Shown here: one piece after another, positions 56,768 through 64,000 of the stretch
How positions within the stretch are numbered: position 1 is the stretch's first letter
Layout of the letters: every line of letters begins with the position of its first letter
Origin: Streptomyces sp. NBRC 110035
GTDB lineage: Bacteria > Actinomycetota > Actinomycetes > Streptomycetales > Streptomycetaceae
Direction of reading: 5' to 3'
NCBI RefSeq assembly: GCF_000829695.1
Contig: NZ_BBNN01000035.1
Coordinates: forward strand, 41,865 to 105,864
DNA: 64,000 nucleotides
Made by a program: the position numbers and the translations under genes
The notes under the pieces: generated by a model
What the model saw: the letters and a program-made list of their open reading frames with translations, nothing else
The model's database searches: none
Told to the model about the DNA's origin: nothing

Positions 56768-56790
56768 AATGCGCATCTCACGTTCAAATT
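56768..56790. promoter_or_regulatory. NsrR operator upstream of nsrR
   Basis: A 23-bp site, AATGCGCAT-n5-GTTCAAATT, aligned with the one before hmp (same AA...AT-n5-...TT layout). It is immediately upstream of the TACGCT -10 element of nsrR, so it points to autoregulation. Confidence 0.6.
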
Positions 56791-56928
56791 ATCTGTCGCA
56801 AACCGTGAGCCGTGAGCCGTCACGCGGGACGGCCCGGCGGCCCGGTGATCCGGCGCCCCGGCGGCCGGCTCAGGGTGATCCACGGCTCACCGCCCACCCG
56901 CCCCACCCCATAGTGTCGAGTTGACGAT

Positions 56929-56934
56929 TACACT
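56929..56934 (+). promoter_or_regulatory. -10 element of a leaderless nadE promoter
   Basis: TACACT exactly 7 nt before GTG 56942. It supports that start over a TTG at 56921. Confidence 0.55.
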
Positions 56935-56941
56935 GGGCCGC

Positions 56942-58696
56942 GTGCCTCAACTTCGTCTCGCTCTGAATCAGATCGACTCGCGTGTCGGCGACCTCGCCGG
57001 CAACGCCGACACGATTTTCCGCCGGACCCGGCACTGTGCCGAGCAGGGAGCCCACCTCGTGGCGTTCCCGGAGATGGCGCTGACCGGGTATCCCGTGGAG
57101 GACCTCGCGCTGAGGTCGTCCTTCGTGGAGGCCTCCCGCGAGGCGCTGCGTTCCCTCGCCGCGCGGCTCGCCGAGGAGGGCTTCGGGGAGCTGCCCGTGC
57201 TCGTCGGCTACCTCGACCGCAGCGCCGCCGCCCAGCCGAAGTACGGCCAGCCGGCCGGTGCGCCGCGCAATGCCGCGGCCGTGCTGCACGGCGGCGAGAT
57301 CGTACTGAACTTCGCCAAGCACCATCTGCCGAACTACGGGGTCTTCGACGAGTTCCGGTACTTCGTGCCGGGCGAGACCCTGCCCGTCCTGCGGCTGCAC
57401 GGCGTGGACGTCGCCCTCGCCATCTGCGAGGACCTGTGGCAGGACGGCGGCCGGGTCCCGGCCGCGCGGTCGGCGAAGGCCGGGCTGCTGCTCTCCGTCA
57501 ACGCATCCCCCTACGAGCGGGAAAAGGACGACACCCGGCTCGAACTGGTCCGCAGGCGGGCCCGGGAGGCCGGCTGCACGACCGCCTACCTCGCGATGAC
57601 CGGCGGGCAGGACGACCTGGTCTTCGACGGGGACTCGATCGTCGTCGACCGGGCCGGCGACGTCGTGGCGCGCGCGCCGCAGTTCACCGAGGAGTGCATG
57701 GTGCTCGACCTCGACCTCCCCGGGGCCGCCGCGGACGTGCCGTCGGCCGGCGAGGTCGTCGACGACGGGCTGCGGATCGACCGCGTCGTCCTGTCCGAGG
57801 CGCCGCTGCCCGCGTACGCGCCCGAGCGGCACGGATCGTCCGCTCAGCCGCTCGACGACGACGAGGAGGTGTACGCGGCGCTGGTCGCGGGGCTCCGCGC
57901 GTACGTCGTGAAGAACGGCTTCGAGTCGGTGCTGATCGGCCTGTCCGGCGGGATCGACTCGGCGCTCGTCGCCGCGATCGCCTGCGACGCGGTGGGCGCG
58001 GAGAACGTCCACGGCGTGTCCATGCCGTCGAAGTACTCCTCGGACCACTCCCGCAGCGACGCGGCGGAGCTGGCGCGGCGGACCGGGCTGAATTTCCGGA
58101 CCGTCTCCATCGAGCCGATGTTCGACGCGTACATGGGGTCGTTGGGGCTTACCGGGCTGGCGGAGGAGAACCTGCAGTCCCGGCTCCGCGGCACGATGCT
58201 CATGGCGATCTCCAACCAGGAGGGTCACCTCGTCCTGGCGCCGGGCAACAAGTCGGAGCTGGCGGTCGGGTATTCGACGCTCTACGGGGACTCGGTGGGG
58301 GCGTACGGGCCCATCAAGGACGTCTACAAGACGTCGGTGTTCCGGCTCGCGGAATGGCGCAACCGCTCGGCGGCGGCGCGCGGGAAGACCCCGCCCGTCC
58401 CGGAGAACTCGATCGCGAAGCCCCCGAGTGCGGAACTGCGGCCGGGCCAGGTCGACACGGACTCGCTGCCGGACTATCCCGTCCTCGACGCGATCCTCGA
58501 CCTGTACGTGGACCGGGACCGGGGCGCGGACGAGATCGTGGCGGCCGGGTTCGACGCGGAACTGGTGAAGAAGACACTGCGGATGGTCGACCGGGCCGAG
58601 TACAAGCGGCGGCAGTACCCGCCGGGGACGAAGATCTCCCCGAAGGGCTTCGGCAAGGACCGCCGGCTGCCGATCACGAACGGCTGGCGGGAGTAG
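56942..58696 (+). CDS. nadE: Glutamine-dependent NAD+ synthetase
   Basis: 584 aa. Last step of NAD synthesis: amidation of deamido-NAD with ATP, taking ammonia from glutamine. The N-terminal nitrilase-like glutaminase domain keeps the Glu-Lys-Cys triad in VAFPEMALTGYP, NFAKHHLPNYG and ALAICEDLWQDG. The C-terminal synthetase domain has the P-loop GLSGGIDSALVAAI, then LAPGNKSELAVGYSTLYGD. Start GTG 56942 is probably leaderless. Confidence 0.95.
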   Translation: MPQLRLALNQIDSRVGDLAGNADTIFRRTRHCAEQGAHLVAFPEMALTGYPVEDLALRSSFVEASREALRSLAARLAEEGFGELPVLVGYLDRSAAAQPKYGQPAGAPRNAAAVLHGGEIVLNFAKHHLPNYGVFDEFRYFVPGETLPVLRLHGVDVALAICEDLWQDGGRVPAARSAKAGLLLSVNASPYEREKDDTRLELVRRRAREAGCTTAYLAMTGGQDDLVFDGDSIVVDRAGDVVARAPQFTEECMVLDLDLPGAAADVPSAGEVVDDGLRIDRVVLSEAPLPAYAPERHGSSAQPLDDDEEVYAALVAGLRAYVVKNGFESVLIGLSGGIDSALVAAIACDAVGAENVHGVSMPSKYSSDHSRSDAAELARRTGLNFRTVSIEPMFDAYMGSLGLTGLAEENLQSRLRGTMLMAISNQEGHLVLAPGNKSELAVGYSTLYGDSVGAYGPIKDVYKTSVFRLAEWRNRSAAARGKTPPVPENSIAKPPSAELRPGQVDTDSLPDYPVLDAILDLYVDRDRGADEIVAAGFDAELVKKTLRMVDRAEYKRRQYPPGTKISPKGFGKDRRLPITNGWRE

Positions 58697-58722
58697 CCGG
58701 CACACGAGCGCGGAGCAGGACC

Positions 58723-58759
58723 AGAGCGGCCCCGGGAACTCGCGTCCCGGGGCCGCTCT
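58723..58759. terminator. nadE terminator
   Basis: 15-bp perfect arms AGAGCGGCCCCGGGA / TCCCGGGGCCGCTCT, 7-nt loop, 27 nt after the nadE stop. The right arm merges into the 17-bp repeat array. Confidence 0.85.
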
Positions 58760-58939
58760 GCGGCCTCCGCCGCCCGACAGCCCCAGCCGACCGACGGCCT
58801 CCGCCGCCCTGCGGTCCCAGGCGCCCTACGGCCTCCGCCGCCCAACGGTCTCAACCGCCCGGCGGTCCCAGACGCACTGCGGTCCCAAACGTCCGACAGT
58901 CCCAGCCGCCCAACGGTCTGCGCCGCCCAACGGTCTCAG
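58753..58939. repeat. 17-bp imperfect tandem repeat array (11 units)
   Basis: Eleven contiguous 17-bp units with consensus near CCGCCCNACGGTCTCAG; starts at 58753, 58770, 58787 and so on to 58923. Unit length is constant although bases vary. The array ends on the stop codon of the convergent gene at 58936. Because 17 is not a multiple of 3 it is not a coding repeat. There are no spacers, so it is not a CRISPR. Confidence 0.85.
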
Positions 58940-59991
58940 TCGTCCGGCGTCGCGATCTTCACCCGGGCCGCGATGGGGAGGTGGTCGCTCGCCGTCTGGG
59001 GGAGCGACCACGAGCTCTCCGGTTCGGCGCCCTTGACCATGATCTGGTCGATCCGCGCCATCGGGAACGCCGCCGGCCAGCTGAAGCCGAAGCCGTTGCC
59101 CGACGCGCCCTGGGTGGAACGCATCTGGGAGGTCACGGCGTTCAGTGCGCGGTCGTTCATCGTGCCGTTCAGGTCGCCGAGCAGGACGACGTTCTCCAGG
59201 GGCTCCCTCGAGATGGCCGCGCCCAGGGCGTCGGCGCTCTTGTCGCGCTGGCGGGCGGTGAAGCCGGCCTCCATCTTGACGCGTACGGACGGAAGATGGG
59301 CGACGTAGACGGCGACCTGTGCCTCGGGCGTCGTCACCGTGGCCCGCATCGCGCGCTTCCAGCCGAGACGGATGTCGACGGCCGCCACGTCGCTCAGCGG
59401 GTACTTGCTCCACAGCCCGACGGTGCCGACCACCGCGTGGTACTCGTACGTCGACGCCAGCGCCGTCTCGTACGCCGGGACCGCCGACGCCTTCAGTTCC
59501 TCCAGGGCCAGGACGTCCGCCCCCGAGGCGGCGACATCGCGGGCGGTTCCGGACGGGTCGGGGTTCTGCGCGTTGACGTTGTGCGTGGCCACCGTGAGGT
59601 CGCCGCCGGGGCCGGTCCGGTCGGTGAGCAGGCCGCCGAAGAGGTTCAGCCAGACGACGGCGGGCAGCAGCACCGCGATCAGCGCGGTGGCGGACCTGCG
59701 GACCAGGGCCAGTACCAGGAGCACCGGGATGGCCAGACCCAGCCACGGCAGGAACGTCTCGAGCAGACTGCCCAGGTTGCCGACCACGTTGGGGATCCGG
59801 GCGTGGACCGCCATGACGAGGGCGAGCAGCACCGCGCACACGGCGAGGACCACGCCCCGGCGCCAGATACGGCGGTCTCCGCGCCAGCCTCTGGTCAGGC
59901 GGTCCCACAGGCGCCGAAGCCCGGTTGTCCGGCGTTGCTCGGGCCCCGGGCCGCCGTCGTCCGTCTCCGTCGTGTACGCCTGCTGCGCCAT
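58936..59991 (-). CDS. Membrane-anchored endonuclease/exonuclease/phosphatase (EEP) family protein
   Basis: 351 aa. Three membrane helices at about residues 45-120 (GVVLAVCAVLLALVMAVHA, FLPWLGLAIPVLLVLALV, ALIAVLLPAVVWLNLFGGLL). Then an EEP domain facing outside, with VATHNVNAQNPDP, ALEELKASA (catalytic Glu), VYVAHLPSVR, VLLGDLNGTMND and SDHLPIAARV (the final Asp-His). Such proteins cleave phosphodiesters of nucleic acids, inositides or sphingolipids; the substrate is not readable. The 355-bp gap to panB holds no gene. Confidence 0.87.
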   Translation of the reverse strand: MAQQAYTTETDDGGPGPEQRRTTGLRRLWDRLTRGWRGDRRIWRRGVVLAVCAVLLALVMAVHARIPNVVGNLGSLLETFLPWLGLAIPVLLVLALVRRSATALIAVLLPAVVWLNLFGGLLTDRTGPGGDLTVATHNVNAQNPDPSGTARDVAASGADVLALEELKASAVPAYETALASTYEYHAVVGTVGLWSKYPLSDVAAVDIRLGWKRAMRATVTTPEAQVAVYVAHLPSVRVKMEAGFTARQRDKSADALGAAISREPLENVVLLGDLNGTMNDRALNAVTSQMRSTQGASGNGFGFSWPAAFPMARIDQIMVKGAEPESSWSLPQTASDHLPIAARVKIATPDD

Positions 59992-60346
59992 ACCGTCGCC
60001 TCACACCTTGCCGTGCACACCGACTCCCCCTGTGTGCGTAGACCCTAGGGGATGATCGATGTCCTTCCCGCCGTCCGTCGACGGCCGTACGGAGGCGAGG
60101 ACGAACGGAGACGTCCCGGGAGTTCCGGAGGGGACCGGGGAAAGCGCGCTCTGTGACGGAACGCGCACATGGTGGCGGCCGGGGCGCACGGGGCGGGCTG
60201 TCGGCGGGGAGTTCCCCGTCGCCGCCCCGGTGGCGGTCCTTCCGCCGGTGACCACCCCTGGCACCGGCTCTCGTGAAGTGCCACCATGGAGGGGATCCGG
60301 GGACGCCGTCAGGGCGCCTCGAGATGACGTGTGAGGAGCAGTTGCC
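59992..60346. other. 355-bp divergent gap upstream of panB
   Basis: No gene supported. Short G+C-rich dyads are present, but no promoter element could be assigned with confidence. Confidence 0.45.
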
Positions 60347-61222
60347 ATGACGCAGCTTTCGGCTGCCCCGACTTCGGAGTCGCGCCCCTCCGACGGCGGC
60401 AAGACGCTGTACGGGGGAAAGGGCACACGCCGTATCACCGTTCGCGACATCGCCCTCGCCAAGGAACGGGGCGAGAAGTGGCCCATGCTCACCGCGTACG
60501 ACGCGATGACCGCGTCCGTCTTCGACGAGGCAGGCATCCCGGTCATGCTCGTCGGCGACTCCGCGGGCAACTGCCACCTCGGGTACGAGACGACCGTCCC
60601 CGTCACCCTCGACGAGATGACCATGCTGTCCGCGGCCGTGGTGCGCGGCACGAGCCGCGCCCTGATCGTCGCCGACCTGCCCTTCGGCTCGTACCAGGAG
60701 GGTCCCGTGCAGGCGCTGCGCTCGGCGACCCGGCTGGTCAAGGAGGCCGGGGCCGGCGCCGTGAAGCTGGAGGGCGGCGAGCGCTCGCACCGGCAGATCG
60801 AGTTGCTGGTCGAGTCCGGCATCCCGGTCATGGCGCACGTCGGCCTCACCCCCCAGTCCGTGAACGCCATGGGCTACCGCGTCCAGGGGCGTGGCGAGGA
60901 GGCCGCGCAGCAACTGCTGCGGGACGCCAAGTCCGTGCAGGACGCGGGCGCCTTCGCCGTCGTCCTGGAGCTGGTGCCGGCCGAGCTGGCCGCCGAGGTG
61001 ACCCGGACGCTGCACATCCCCACGGTCGGGATCGGCGCGGGGCCCGGGACGGACGCGCAGGTGCTGGTGTGGACCGACATGCTCGGGCTGACCGGGGGCC
61101 GGGTGCCGAAGTTCGTGAAGCAGTACGCGGACCTGCGTGAGGTCATGGGCGGCGCGGCGAAGGCGTTCGCCGAGGACGTCGTGGGCGGAACGTTCCCGCA
61201 GGAGGAGCACTCCGTTCACTGA
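60347..61222 (+). CDS. panB: 3-methyl-2-oxobutanoate hydroxymethyltransferase PanB
   Basis: 291 aa. First step of pantothenate/CoA synthesis: adds a hydroxymethyl group from methylene-tetrahydrofolate to ketoisovalerate. Signatures: MLTAYDAMTASVFDEAGIPV, VGDSAGNCHLGY (Mg2+-binding Asp), AVKLEGGERS, PVMAHVGLTPQSVN and GIGAGPGTDAQVLV. It has an N-terminal extension of about 35 residues compared with E. coli, common in actinomycetes. Confidence 0.95.
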   Translation: MTQLSAAPTSESRPSDGGKTLYGGKGTRRITVRDIALAKERGEKWPMLTAYDAMTASVFDEAGIPVMLVGDSAGNCHLGYETTVPVTLDEMTMLSAAVVRGTSRALIVADLPFGSYQEGPVQALRSATRLVKEAGAGAVKLEGGERSHRQIELLVESGIPVMAHVGLTPQSVNAMGYRVQGRGEEAAQQLLRDAKSVQDAGAFAVVLELVPAELAAEVTRTLHIPTVGIGAGPGTDAQVLVWTDMLGLTGGRVPKFVKQYADLREVMGGAAKAFAEDVVGGTFPQEEHSVH

Positions 61223-61275
61223 ACCACAGCGCCGCGGCGCTGCCGTGGTGCTGCCGCTGAGCCAACGCCGCACAC

Positions 61276-61314
61276 GGACGGGCCCGCCGACTTCCCCCAT
61301 CGGCGGGCCCGTCC
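61276..61314. terminator. panB terminator
   Basis: 15-bp perfect arms GGACGGGCCCGCCGA / TCGGCGGGCCCGTCC, 9-nt loop. Confidence 0.8.
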
Positions 61315-61440
61315 CCCCGTGAGGGCCGCTGTCCCGGGGGCTGAGCCCCCGGACCCCCGTCGGCCTGAAGGGCCTCGTCCTCGAACGCCGGACGGCCGGT
61401 CATGCCGGCCGCGTCGCAGCAGTGCCCCGCCGGCAAGCCC

Positions 61441-61489
61441 CGACAAACCCCCGACGGCCCTCTGTCGGACGGCTGTCGGGGGTTTGTCG
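61441..61489. promoter_or_regulatory. Inverted repeat upstream of the ABC exporter genes
   Basis: 15-bp perfect arms CGACAAACCCCCGAC / GTCGGGGGTTTGTCG separated by 19 bp that contain further CTGTCGG copies. It ends 25 bp before the exporter ATP-binding gene. There is no gene end between it and the panB terminator, so an operator or a leader structure is more likely than a terminator. Confidence 0.5.
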
Positions 61490-61513
61490 GTGGGGGGGTG
61501 TCAGGGTCGGGGC

Positions 61514-62539
61514 ATGACGCGAAACGACAACGACTCCGGTGGCGCGGGCAACGCCGTCACCGTCCGGGGGCTGGTCAAGCACTACGGCGGGACCAGGGCA
61601 CTGGACGGTGTCGACCTGGATGTGCGCGAGGGCACCGTGATGGGGGTTCTCGGACCGAACGGCGCCGGCAAGACCACCCTCGTCCGCATTCTCTCCACCC
61701 TGCTCGCCCCGACCTCCGGCGGGGCCACCGTCGCCGGGTACGACGTGCTCCGCCAGCCCCGGCAGCTGCGCAGGGTGATCGGACTGACCGGGCAGTACGC
61801 CTCCGTGGACGAGAAGCTCGCCGGCTGGGAGAACCTGTATCTGATCGGCCGGCTGCTCGACCTGTCCCGCAGGGAGGCCCGTGGCCGCGCCGACGAGCTG
61901 CTGGAGCGGTTCTCGCTCACCGAGGCGGCCCGGCGTCCGGCGGCCACGTACTCCGGCGGCATGCGGCGCCGGCTGGACCTGGCCGCGTCGATGATCGGCC
62001 GGCCCGCGGTGCTGTTCCTCGACGAGCCGACCACGGGACTGGACCCGCGTACCCGCAACGAGGTGTGGGTGGAGGTCAGGCGGCTGGTCGGGGACGGGGT
62101 GACCGTGCTGCTGACCACCCAGTACATGGAGGAGGCCGAGCAGCTCGCCTCCGAGCTGACCGTCGTGGACCGCGGCAAGGTCATCGCGAACGGCGGCATC
62201 GAGGAGCTGAAGGCCAAGGTCGGCGGCCGTACCCTGCGGATCCGCCCGGCCGATCCGCTCCAGCTGCGCCCGCTCGCCGCCGCGCTCGACGAGCTGGGCA
62301 TCACCGGGCTCGCCACCACCACCGTGGACTCCGAGCGGAGTGCCGTCCTGGTACCGGTCCTCAGCGACGAGCAGCTGACCGCGGTGGTCGGCGCCGTCAC
62401 CGCGCGGGGCCTGACCCTCGCCTCCCTCACCACCGAACTGCCCAGCCTGGACGAGGTGTTCCTCTCGCTCACCGGCCACCGCGCCAGTGCCCCGCAGGAC
62501 ACCGTGCCCGCCGAGACCCACGAGGAGGCCGCCGCATGA
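61514..62539 (+). CDS. ABC transporter ATP-binding protein (daunorubicin-resistance type)
   Basis: 341 aa. Walker A GPNGAGKTTL (about 46), signature YSGGMRRRLDLA, Walker B AVLFLDEPTTGLDPRTRN and the His/Gln-loop equivalent LLTTQYMEEAEQLA. The C-terminal extension (about 230-330) is typical of DrrA-like exporters for drugs or lipids. Its stop overlaps the permease start (ATGA), so the two make one transporter. ATG 61514. Confidence 0.92.
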   Translation: MTRNDNDSGGAGNAVTVRGLVKHYGGTRALDGVDLDVREGTVMGVLGPNGAGKTTLVRILSTLLAPTSGGATVAGYDVLRQPRQLRRVIGLTGQYASVDEKLAGWENLYLIGRLLDLSRREARGRADELLERFSLTEAARRPAATYSGGMRRRLDLAASMIGRPAVLFLDEPTTGLDPRTRNEVWVEVRRLVGDGVTVLLTTQYMEEAEQLASELTVVDRGKVIANGGIEELKAKVGGRTLRIRPADPLQLRPLAAALDELGITGLATTTVDSERSAVLVPVLSDEQLTAVVGAVTARGLTLASLTTELPSLDEVFLSLTGHRASAPQDTVPAETHEEAAA

Positions 62540-63465
62540 GCTCCGCGACGTCACCGAAGACCACGACGACCACGGCCACTCCGAAGACCGACGTCACCCC
62601 GGCCGGCGGGGCCGCGGCGGCCGGTGCCGCCGGTGCCGCCGGTGCCGCCGGTGGGGCCGGTACGGCCCGGGTGGCCGTCGGGGACGGCCGGATCCCGCTG
62701 CGTTCCCATCTGCGGCACACCGGTGCGCTGGTCCGGCGCAATCTGCTGTGGATCCGGCAGGACCCGGAGTCGATGTTCGACGCCGTGCTGTTCCCGATCG
62801 TGTTCACCCTGCTGTTCGTGTACGTCTTCGGCGGCTCGATCGGGCAGTCGCTGGGCGGCGGGCAGGAGGCGTACGTGCAGTACATCGTGCCCGGCCTGAT
62901 GGCCATGATGGGCATGAACATGGCCATGGGGGTGGGTACCGGCTTCAACCAGGACTTCAACACGGGTGTCATGGACCGTTTCCGGTCGCTGCCCATCGGC
63001 CGGGGCTCGGTGCTGTTCGCCAAGATCACGGTCGAGATACTGCGCATGCTGATCGCCACCGCGATCCTCATGGTCGTCGGTGTCCTGGTCGGCTTCGACA
63101 TCACCCACTGGCCGGGGCTGTTCGCCGCCGTGGGGCTGTCCGTGCTGTTCGGCTCGGCCCTCATGTGGATCTTCATCACGCTGGGTGTGACGATGAAGAG
63201 CGCGCAGTCGGTGCAGGCGATGGGCTTCCTGGTGCTGATGCCGCTGCAGTTCGGTTCGTCGATCTTCGCGCCGACCCAGTCGATGCCGGGCTGGCTGCAG
63301 ACCTTCACCGACGTCAACCCGCTGTCCTCGCTGGCCGACGCCGCGCGCGGCCTGATGGTGGGCGGCCCGGTCGCGCACGACCTGTGGCTGACGGTGGCCT
63401 GGTCGGTGGGGATCACGGCGGTGATGGCACCGGTCGCGATCCACAAGTTCCGTACGAAGAGCTGA
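62536..63465 (+). CDS. ABC-2 type permease (DrrB-like)
   Basis: 309 aa. An N-terminal cytoplasmic tail of about 55 residues is Thr/Ala/Gly-rich and includes GAAGAAGAAGGAG, encoded by GCCGCCGGT repeats. Six membrane helices follow, with the family segments LVRRNLLWIRQDPESMFDAV, MDRFRSLPIGRGSVL and the final DVNPLSSLADAARGLMVGG. It exports an unknown hydrophobic substrate together with the preceding ATPase. Confidence 0.92.
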   Translation: MSSATSPKTTTTTATPKTDVTPAGGAAAAGAAGAAGAAGGAGTARVAVGDGRIPLRSHLRHTGALVRRNLLWIRQDPESMFDAVLFPIVFTLLFVYVFGGSIGQSLGGGQEAYVQYIVPGLMAMMGMNMAMGVGTGFNQDFNTGVMDRFRSLPIGRGSVLFAKITVEILRMLIATAILMVVGVLVGFDITHWPGLFAAVGLSVLFGSALMWIFITLGVTMKSAQSVQAMGFLVLMPLQFGSSIFAPTQSMPGWLQTFTDVNPLSSLADAARGLMVGGPVAHDLWLTVAWSVGITAVMAPVAIHKFRTKS

Positions 63466-63497
63466 CCGGGAAACCGGTCCTCCGGCCCCGTGCGCGG

Positions 63498-64000
63498 TCA
63501 CACCAGGGCGGCGGCCTCCTCCGGGGAGAGGCGGCCGCCCTCCGCGTACGCGGCGGCGTACGCGGTGTCGCCGAGGGCCTCCCGGATCCGCCGCTCGGCC
63601 CGTTCACGTACCTCGCGCTCCATGCGCCCGGCGATGTGACGGGACGGCAGGGAGGCGTCGGCGGCACCGAGGCAACGGGCCGCGTCGCGGGCGTGCCGGC
63701 CACCGTCCACGCCGGCCAGGGCCATGGCGGCCATGGTCATGTGCGAGGCCCGCATGTGGACGGCGATCGCCAGGGTCAGCGGGTTGTTGGACTGTGCGAG
63801 CGCCGCGCGGATCGTGCCCAGCGCCCGTTCGTCGTGTCCGTCGGCGATGTCGAGCCAGCCCTCGGCGCCGAGGATGAAGGCGTCGAAGACGACGTAGTGC
63901 GCGATACGGAACTCCTCACGCAACGAGCGCAGTTGCTCGCGCGCCTCGGCGACGCGCCCGGTCATGCCGAGCCAACCGGTCAGGAAGAGCCGGGCGGCGG
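63498..64000 (-). CDS. Large transcriptional regulator, C-terminal part (runs off the window)
   Basis: Partial; the 5' end lies beyond base 64000 and the frame is open to the edge. The visible 167 residues are TPR-like helical repeats (LFLTGWLGMTGRVAEAREQL; AAMALAGVDGGRHARDAARC; LGAADAS) ending ALGDTAYAAAYAEGGRLSPE EAAALV. This tail is typical of BTAD/AfsR- or LuxR-type ATPase regulators. Which of these it is cannot be decided without the N-terminus. It is convergent with the ABC exporter genes, a plausible but unproven target. Confidence 0.75.
   Translation of the reverse strand, partial: AARLFLTGWLGMTGRVAEAREQLRSLREEFRIAHYVVFDAFILGAEGWLDIADGHDERALGTIRAALAQSNNPLTLAIAVHMRASHMTMAAMALAGVDGGRHARDAARCLGAADASLPSRHIAGRMEREVRERAERRIREALGDTAYAAAYAEGGRLSPEEAAALV

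Noticed and set aside
58753..58939. Possible CRISPR array
   Set aside because: The 17-bp units are contiguous with no spacers and no cas genes nearby; it is a tandem repeat.
57436..60048. An 870-codon open frame overlapping nadE and the repeat array
   Set aside because: Same-strand alternate frame of nadE running through non-coding repeats; Arg/Pro-rich with no domain.

Overview
The window is a stretch of the chromosomal core of a Streptomyces species. The evidence is the very high G+C, GTG/TTG starts, leaderless genes, XRE/DUF397 gene pairs and a gene order that, from memory, follows the lipB-lipA ... glnA ... glnII ... malEFG ... glnE ... glnA2 block of Streptomyces coelicolor (roughly SCO2190-SCO2260). 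No rRNA, tRNA, intact IS element, prophage or CRISPR array was seen. The species cannot be named from this window.

Layout. 0.3-3.3 kb: FAD oxidoreductase and an NsdA-like regulator. 3.6-7.3 kb: lipoate genes lipB and lipA, a small conserved protein and two membrane proteins. 7.4-12.6 kb: glnA and glnII, each with a readable GlnR box array, separated by small proteins and a degenerate ArsC-like protein. 12.8-21.5 kb: an epimerase, a NarL-type two-component pair, secreted proteins, an unusual membrane protein with sigma-factor-like N-terminal segments, a TetR regulator and a tautomerase. 21.5-38.4 kb: a starch/maltodextrin locus made of a secreted amylase-pullulanase, a secreted alpha-amylase, aglA, malG, malF, malE and divergent malR, with MalR-type CTTGC/GCAAG sites in front of four units. 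This locus is interrupted at 28.7-31.7 kb by a ktrB/ktrA deletion relic, a transposase scrap and an XRE/DUF397 regulatory island. 39-42.7 kb: a CHASE3 histidine kinase, a receiver-PP2C phosphatase and a divergent HTH-receiver fusion. 42.9-48.3 kb: a PAP2 protein, glnE and two small enzymes. 48.4-50.9 kb: a co-directional mbtH/leuD-like/leuC-like set with leuC cut in half, apparently what remains of a specialised-metabolism cluster. 51.5-54.7 kb: a three-gene envelope operon and glnA2. 55-58.7 kb: flavohaemoprotein hmp, nsrR and nadE. 58.8-64 kb: a 17-bp tandem repeat array, an EEP-family membrane protein, panB, an ABC-2 drug-type exporter and the C-terminal end of a large regulator.

Themes. 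Nitrogen: glnA (with Tyr397), glnII, glnE and glnA2 are all present, so both glutamine synthetases, the adenylyltransferase that modifies the type I enzyme and a GS-like polyamine enzyme sit within 47 kb. Carbon: extracellular starch breakdown, maltodextrin uptake, intracellular alpha-glucosidase and repressor form one regulon. Nitric oxide: hmp and nsrR both carry a matching 23-bp inverted-repeat operator over their promoters. The most unusual parts are the broken mbtH/leuCD operon, the sigma-like membrane fusion protein, the HTH-receiver fusion with a perfect palindrome on its start codon, the 17-bp tandem array and the ktrB/ktrA deletion scar. Convergent genes are separated by exceptionally long, nearly perfect hairpin terminators.
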